8,681 nt of DNA from SHYR01 sp034406555 (GTDB taxonomy: Bacteria > Chloroflexota > Dehalococcoidia > UBA2979). A model generated the notes under the pieces. That model saw only the letters and a list, made by a program, of their open reading frames with translations, was not told where the DNA came from and made no database searches. Below, piece by piece: positions 5,703-8,681 of this stretch (its first letter is position 1; each line of letters begins with the position of its first letter). The translations under genes and the position numbers were made by a program. The stretch spans positions 1 to 8,681 of the forward strand of contig DASCRM010000066.1 in NCBI GenBank assembly GCA_034406555.1, given 5' to 3'.

Positions 5703-6470
5703 CTAGGTCGAGGAATCCGAGCGGGTTGAGCCCCGGCCGCCACGACCGCGACCACCCCTGCGCCCGCGACGCCGACCGGTGTCCTCCGACGGAGCATTCT
5801 CGGGCGAGTCTTCGTGTGGATGCTCGCTCTCGGGCGACTCGTCGTGTGGCGGCGCGTTCGGGTCGGAGGCGGCGAAGCCCGTGACGTAGCGGCTGCCGCC
5901 CCGCATCACGCGCTTCGTCATGCGCGGGCCGGAAGGCCGGCGCCGCTGCGGCGGCAGGATCGAGCCGTCACCACCCTCGCTTGCCGGACGGAATGCGACA
6001 TCCTCCGGGAGCGGCAGGTCGAAGTCATCAAGGTTGCGGCGGCGACCGTAGCCACCACCACCACGGCTGTCGACGTTGCGTCGGCGTCCGCTGCGACGAG
6101 AGTCGGAGCTCCCACTGTCGCTTCTGCCACCGCCGCCACGACCACCGCGGCCGCTACTGTCTGAACGGCGACCGTTGCCGCCGGCATTGCGGCCACCGCC
6201 GCCACTTCGACGCTGGCCCTCGCTGCGGGCTTCGCGGCCATTGCGGGCACTGCTGCGACGGCCGCCACTGCCGCGCTGGCTGTCGCCTCGCCCCTCGCTG
6301 CGGCCTTCGCCGCTCTGGCCGGAACCGCTCTGACCGGTGCCACGACCACGGCCGCGACCGCCGCGGCGGCCTCGCCGGCGGCGGCTGCGCTGCCCCTCGG
6401 ACGTGTCGGGTTGCGACTTCGAATCTGGGTTGCCGACGATGCGGCGTACGAGACGCCCGAATCCGCTCAC
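5703..6470 (-). CDS. RG/RGG-box disordered protein, probably nucleic-acid binding
   Basis: The protein has 255 residues, starting at GTG 6470 with GAGG 4 nt upstream. Only two parts look ordered: the N-terminal MSGFGRLVRRIVG amphipathic stretch (1-13) and a central block (147-204) containing LDDFDLPLPEDVAF, SILPPQRRRPSGPRM, TKRVMRGGSRYVTGFAASDP. Between them (14-146) is an Arg/Gly/Ser-rich region with many RGG and RGR motifs. The C-terminal tail is acidic (HDESPESEHPHEDSPE, 209-224) and then ends in another RG box. The 12-residue box RRRGRRGGRGRG occurs at 31-42 and again at 233-244. RG boxes are known to bind RNA and drive condensate formation, and such tails occur in RNA helicases and RNase E; no catalytic domain is present here. 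Coding on this strand is supported by the synonymous divergence of the two boxes. The gene overlaps the upstream 25-codon ORF by 4 nt. Function unknown. Confidence 0.7.
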   Translation of the reverse strand: MSGFGRLVRRIVGNPDSKSQPDTSEGQRSRRRRGRRGGRGRGRGTGQSGSGQSGEGRSEGRGDSQRGSGGRRSSARNGREARSEGQRRSGGGGRNAGGNGRRSDSSGRGGRGGGGRSDSGSSDSRRSGRRRNVDSRGGGGYGRRRNLDDFDLPLPEDVAFRPASEGGDGSILPPQRRRPSGPRMTKRVMRGGSRYVTGFAASDPNAPPHDESPESEHPHEDSPENAPSEDTGRRRGRRGGRGRGGRGSTRSDSST

Positions 6471-6544
6471 AGGGCCTCGCTGGTCGAGTTGGGGGTGTCG
6501 GTGGCTTGGGAGCCGCGCTCAAGTAGCGCGGTGATGTCGGTCAT
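6467..6544 (-). CDS. 25-codon leaderless-type ORF coupled to the RG-box gene
   Basis: This small ORF, MTDITALLERGSQATDTPNSTSEAL, starts at ATG 6544 and ends in TGA that overlaps the GTG of the RG-box gene (GTGA, 6470-6467). Codon third positions are almost all G or C, like the neighbours. There is no Shine-Dalgarno sequence, but TATCAT lies exactly 7 nt before the ATG, the spacing that makes the A of the ATG the expected transcription start. It could be a leader peptide feeding ribosomes into the RG-box gene, a real microprotein, or the N-terminus of a longer protein if a frameshift occurs at the overlap. No homology is recognised. Confidence 0.45.
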   Translation of the reverse strand: MTDITALLERGSQATDTPNSTSEAL

Positions 6545-6551
6545 TGCGTGG

Positions 6552-6557
6552 ATGATA
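6552..6557 (-). promoter_or_regulatory. candidate -10 box for leaderless transcript
   Basis: The complement reads TATCAT (5 of 6 to TATAAT), followed by 7 nt and then the ATG at 6544. A TTGCGC 15 nt upstream is a poor and rather close -35 element. The arrangement fits the TANNNT-N7-ATG pattern of leaderless mRNAs. Confidence 0.45.
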
Positions 6558-6567
6558 ACTCGTCTCG

Positions 6568-6584
6568 CCGCTGCGCAACAGCGG
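6568..6584. terminator. GC hairpin after the MFS gene
   Basis: CCGCTG/CAGCGG (6568-6573 with 6579-6584) with a 5-nt loop forms a perfect 6-bp stem 15 nt beyond the MFS stop. No T-run follows on either strand. On the complement it also covers the weak -35 position of the downstream small ORF, so it may act as a weak terminator or a regulatory site. Confidence 0.3.
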
Positions 6585-6598
6585 GACACCCTCGACCG

Positions 6599-7885
6599 TC
6601 AGGTTCGAGACGCTGGGTTCTCAAGCGTGGCTGCACCGATGCGTTCCGCTTCGCGGATTTCGTCCGCCGCACGCCGGATCATGACGAAGAAGATCGCCGC
6701 CCCGACGAACGTGAGGATGCCGGCGTAGCGGAAGACGTTTTCGATGCCGAAGGTCGCGACGACCAGCGCGCCGAGCAGCGAGCCGCCGAGGAACCCAACC
6801 GCCCACGCCGTCTGCTGGAGACCCATCACGGAGGCCATCCCGGTGACGCGACCGACGGTCACGAAGATGGCGGATTGGGCAGGGAACGCGATCGCCTCCG
6901 CGATCCCCAACGCCAGGTACACGACCAGCAACCAGGGGACGATCGTCGCGTCGACACCCAGCAGCGAGATTTCGGTAGTGCCCGACGGCACGCTGGGAAC
7001 CAGGAACTGTGCGGCCGCAGCTCCGATCATCCCAACCATCACCATCTTCACCCGGTCGACACGGTCAGCCAGCCGGCCGGAGAAGGGCTCGATTATCACC
7101 CCCATCAGCGACCGCGCCCCGAAGAGCACGCCAACGAAGGCTACGCTTCCCGTCCCCAGTCCCTCCTCGCTCACGACGTAGACGGCGAGGAAGGCGCCGG
7201 ATGCGGCGAAGGAGAGGCTGCCCAGCGCACCGGAGACCATCACCGCCTGCACGAAGCGCCGTCTGATCAACTCGTGGAAGGGCAGTCGAGGATCCGCTAC
7301 TTCTTCGTAGTCATCGGAGACGCCTTCTGGGCGTGGGCGCGGCGGCAGCAGGAGCATCACCAGCAGCCCGGTGTTCAACAACATCATCGCCATCGCAAAG
7401 AACGCGGTGTCCGAGCCGAGGCTGTCTTTCACGATGCCGCCCATCAGCGGGCCGACGCCGAAACCTAGAATCTGCGCGACGGAGAAGGCGCCCATCAGCT
7501 CCCCCTCGCGTCCCGGCGGGGCTAGCCGGCCGACGTAAGCCGAGCTGAGCGGGAAGATTACGGCGATGCCAACGCCGGAGAAAATGCGTAGCGCGACGAC
7601 CTGCTCCCACTGCGAGACGGCCAGGTACCCGAAGCCCGTGATCGCGTAGATGAAGAACCCGACGACAAGAAACCACTTCACCCCAAAGCGGTCGCCGAGC
7701 CGCCCGATGAATGGCGAGAGGACGAGTTGCGCGACCGCGACGCCGGAGAAGGAGAGCGCGACGGCGATCTCCGGTCCGCCGAGATCTTCGCGGACGAAGA
7801 TCGGGAGCAACGGAGAGACCATGCCGATCCCGGCCATGGCCATCAGCATCGCGATCCAGAGGACCACGAACCCACGGGTCAGCAT
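6599..7885 (-). CDS. MFS transporter (12-TM, drug/efflux type)
   Basis: From the ATG at 7885 the protein has 428 residues; a TTG at 7891 two codons upstream is an alternative closer to a weak GAGAG. The sequence is almost wholly hydrophobic, with about 12 membrane helices in two halves. The cytoplasmic loop motif A is present as GRLGDRFGVKW (61-71) between TM2 and TM3, and its second-half copy as GRLADRVDRVK (270-280). The central loop between TM6 and TM7 is charged (PPRPRPEGVSDDYEEVADPR, 181-200). LAPPGREGELMGAF (121-134) is the typical loop before TM5. This is the pattern of proton-driven multidrug or small-molecule exporters such as the TetA/Bcr-like groups; the substrate cannot be told. 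It is downstream of the redoxin gene (110-nt gap) and upstream of the small ORF/RG-box pair on the same strand. Confidence 0.9.
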   Translation of the reverse strand: MLTRGFVVLWIAMLMAMAGIGMVSPLLPIFVREDLGGPEIAVALSFSGVAVAQLVLSPFIGRLGDRFGVKWFLVVGFFIYAITGFGYLAVSQWEQVVALRIFSGVGIAVIFPLSSAYVGRLAPPGREGELMGAFSVAQILGFGVGPLMGGIVKDSLGSDTAFFAMAMMLLNTGLLVMLLLPPRPRPEGVSDDYEEVADPRLPFHELIRRRFVQAVMVSGALGSLSFAASGAFLAVYVVSEEGLGTGSVAFVGVLFGARSLMGVIIEPFSGRLADRVDRVKMVMVGMIGAAAAQFLVPSVPSGTTEISLLGVDATIVPWLLVVYLALGIAEAIAFPAQSAIFVTVGRVTGMASVMGLQQTAWAVGFLGGSLLGALVVATFGIENVFRYAGILTFVGAAIFFVMIRRAADEIREAERIGAATLENPASRT

Positions 7886-8001
7886 TCGCAATGACTCTCG
7901 GAAACGCGGGGCGGCAGGGGCCGCAGCAGCGTCAGGTCACTGTACGGCTCGCCTGCTTTACGCGGCCGCCGCAGGTCCCGGCGGCTGCGGGTCATCAGTC
8001 A
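7886..8001. other. gap with GC-rich hairpin behind the redoxin gene
   Basis: An inverted repeat GCCGCCG/CGGCGGC (7965-7971 with 7979-7985, 7-nt loop) lies about 17 nt after the redoxin stop. It could end that transcript, although no T-tract follows. On the complement TACAGT (7944-7939) is a possible -10 for the MFS gene, without a clear -35. No gene is seen here. Confidence 0.4.
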
Positions 8002-8681
8002 CTACCGACGTTGTGGCATGTTCAGTTGGCCGATCGGCACTTCCAGGTGCAGCGTCTGCGTCTTCGGCAGGAAGCACTCGCGGTCGTTGCACGCCTGGTA
8101 CTGCACTGCGATATCGAGTGGCAGCGTCTCACCCTCGCGCAGTGTGGAGATCAGCGACACGGCCACCTCGACACCACCCTCGAAGACATCGAACTGTTCG
8201 TCGATCCCTTCGATGCGGGACGGTGTGGTCTCCGGGTACGTCGTCTCGCCGACGCGTACACCCTCGGGCGCCGTCACCGTCACCTCGGTCGCGAAGAAGC
8301 CGTCCGGCACCTCTGGTCCGTTCACGTGCAGGCCCTCGTCGAGCTCGATCCGGACGTAGAGGTCGCCGCGCTGCATGAACGCGAGGCTGGCACCACCGAG
8401 CGTGGCCGTGACCTTCGCGTCGTCCTGGACCTCGACGCACGGGGCGTCGCTGAGGTCCAGCGCGGCACCAAAGCCGCTACGCAGCACGGTCGAACCGGTC
8501 TCACGGATCTGATACTCGCGATGGAAGAACTTTTCCTCGACCAACCCCGCTTCGTCGACCAGATAGGAACCGGGGAACGGGATGCCGTAGACGCCCTCAT
8601 CCTCCGCGATCAGGGTGTTCAGGATGCCGTACTGCTTGATCACCGCCGAGTCGTCGTCGGCGAGCAGGTGGAAGTCGATGT
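8002..8681 (-). CDS. redoxin (AhpC/TSA-like) fused to DsbD N-terminal-like domain, 5' end outside window
   Basis: The reading frame is open to the window edge, so the N-terminus with the active-site region is missing; about 225 residues are visible. The GTG at 8643 is internal, because DFHLLADDDSAV just before it is ordinary redoxin sequence. Visible residues 1 to ~67 are the second half of a thioredoxin-fold peroxidase/redoxin (KQYGILNTL, IPFPGSYLVDEAGLV, then HREYQIRETGSTVL). The rest is a beta-rich domain resembling the N-terminal domain of the thiol:disulfide interchange protein DsbD: AVQYQACNDRECFLPKTQTLHLEVP near the end contains a CX4C pair (visible residues 197 and 202), comparable to the redox cysteines of that family. 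The likely role is thiol redox chemistry, perhaps extracytoplasmic if a signal peptide exists outside the window. Domain identity is from motif recognition; the partner is unknown. Confidence 0.8.
   Translation of the reverse strand, partial: IDFHLLADDDSAVIKQYGILNTLIAEDEGVYGIPFPGSYLVDEAGLVEEKFFHREYQIRETGSTVLRSGFGAALDLSDAPCVEVQDDAKVTATLGGASLAFMQRGDLYVRIELDEGLHVNGPEVPDGFFATEVTVTAPEGVRVGETTYPETTPSRIEGIDEQFDVFEGGVEVAVSLISTLREGETLPLDIAVQYQACNDRECFLPKTQTLHLEVPIGQLNMPQRR

Noticed and set aside
5918..6349. Ala/Val-rich ORFs on the minus strand and Arg/His-rich plus-strand ORFs across the RG-box gene
   Set aside because: Low-complexity shadows of RG codons. The chosen frame keeps the same 12-residue box with different codons and has an ordered central block.
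6548..7468. 306-codon plus-strand ORF antisense to the MFS transporter
   Set aside because: Charged, His/Asp/Arg-rich shadow; the minus strand encodes 12 membrane helices with both motif A copies.
1..8681. CRISPR arrays, insertion sequences, riboswitches
   Set aside because: No regularly spaced repeats, no transposase ORF with flanking inverted repeats, and no recognisable riboswitch core were found on either strand.

Overview
The window is GC-rich bacterial DNA with densely packed genes. The gene content (a Thr/Pro/Ser-linker lipoprotein with a CotH domain, F420/flavin-type luciferase-like oxidoreductases, a DinB-family four-helix protein, an RG-repeat protein, and a redoxin fused to a DsbD-N-like domain) suggests Chloroflexota (Dehalococcoidia-like), or less likely a deep-branching actinobacterium. 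This assignment is inference from gene content; there is no ribosomal marker here.

Left edge (1-867): a tRNA-Arg(UCG) gene with encoded CCA lies on the minus strand. Next to it is the C-terminal catalytic end of a tyrosine recombinase, which is what an integrative element leaves at a tRNA attachment site. The integrase remnant is fused in frame to the first ~69 residues of a luciferase-like monooxygenase and has its own ribosome binding site, so the locus is a deletion or recombination scar that still encodes a 132-residue chimera. Short direct repeats and an inverted repeat lie between the integrase stop and the tRNA.

Middle (868-4041, plus strand): a CotH-kinase lipoprotein carries three identical 39-bp repeats inside its domain. 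A ~300-bp mostly non-coding stretch follows. Then come two tandem alpha/beta hydrolase paralogues joined by a TGATG overlap. The first has lost its nucleophile, acid and histidine; the second has an intact triad.

Right part (4061-8681, all minus strand). Reading in the direction of transcription: a redoxin with a DsbD-N-like domain (5' end outside the window), an MFS transporter, a 25-codon ORF with a leaderless-type start, an RG-box protein overlapping it by 4 nt, a luciferase-like oxidoreductase with its own -10 box, and a DinB-like protein 12 nt behind it. The last two look like one operon. The convergent gap between the DinB gene and the second hydrolase is only 19 nt.

There is no clear multi-gene defence or biosynthetic system. 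The most unusual items are the oxidoreductase-integrase chimera, the leaderless small ORF coupled to the RG-box protein, the RG-box duplicated at both ends of that protein and preserved despite synonymous divergence, and the perfect repeats in the CotH domain.
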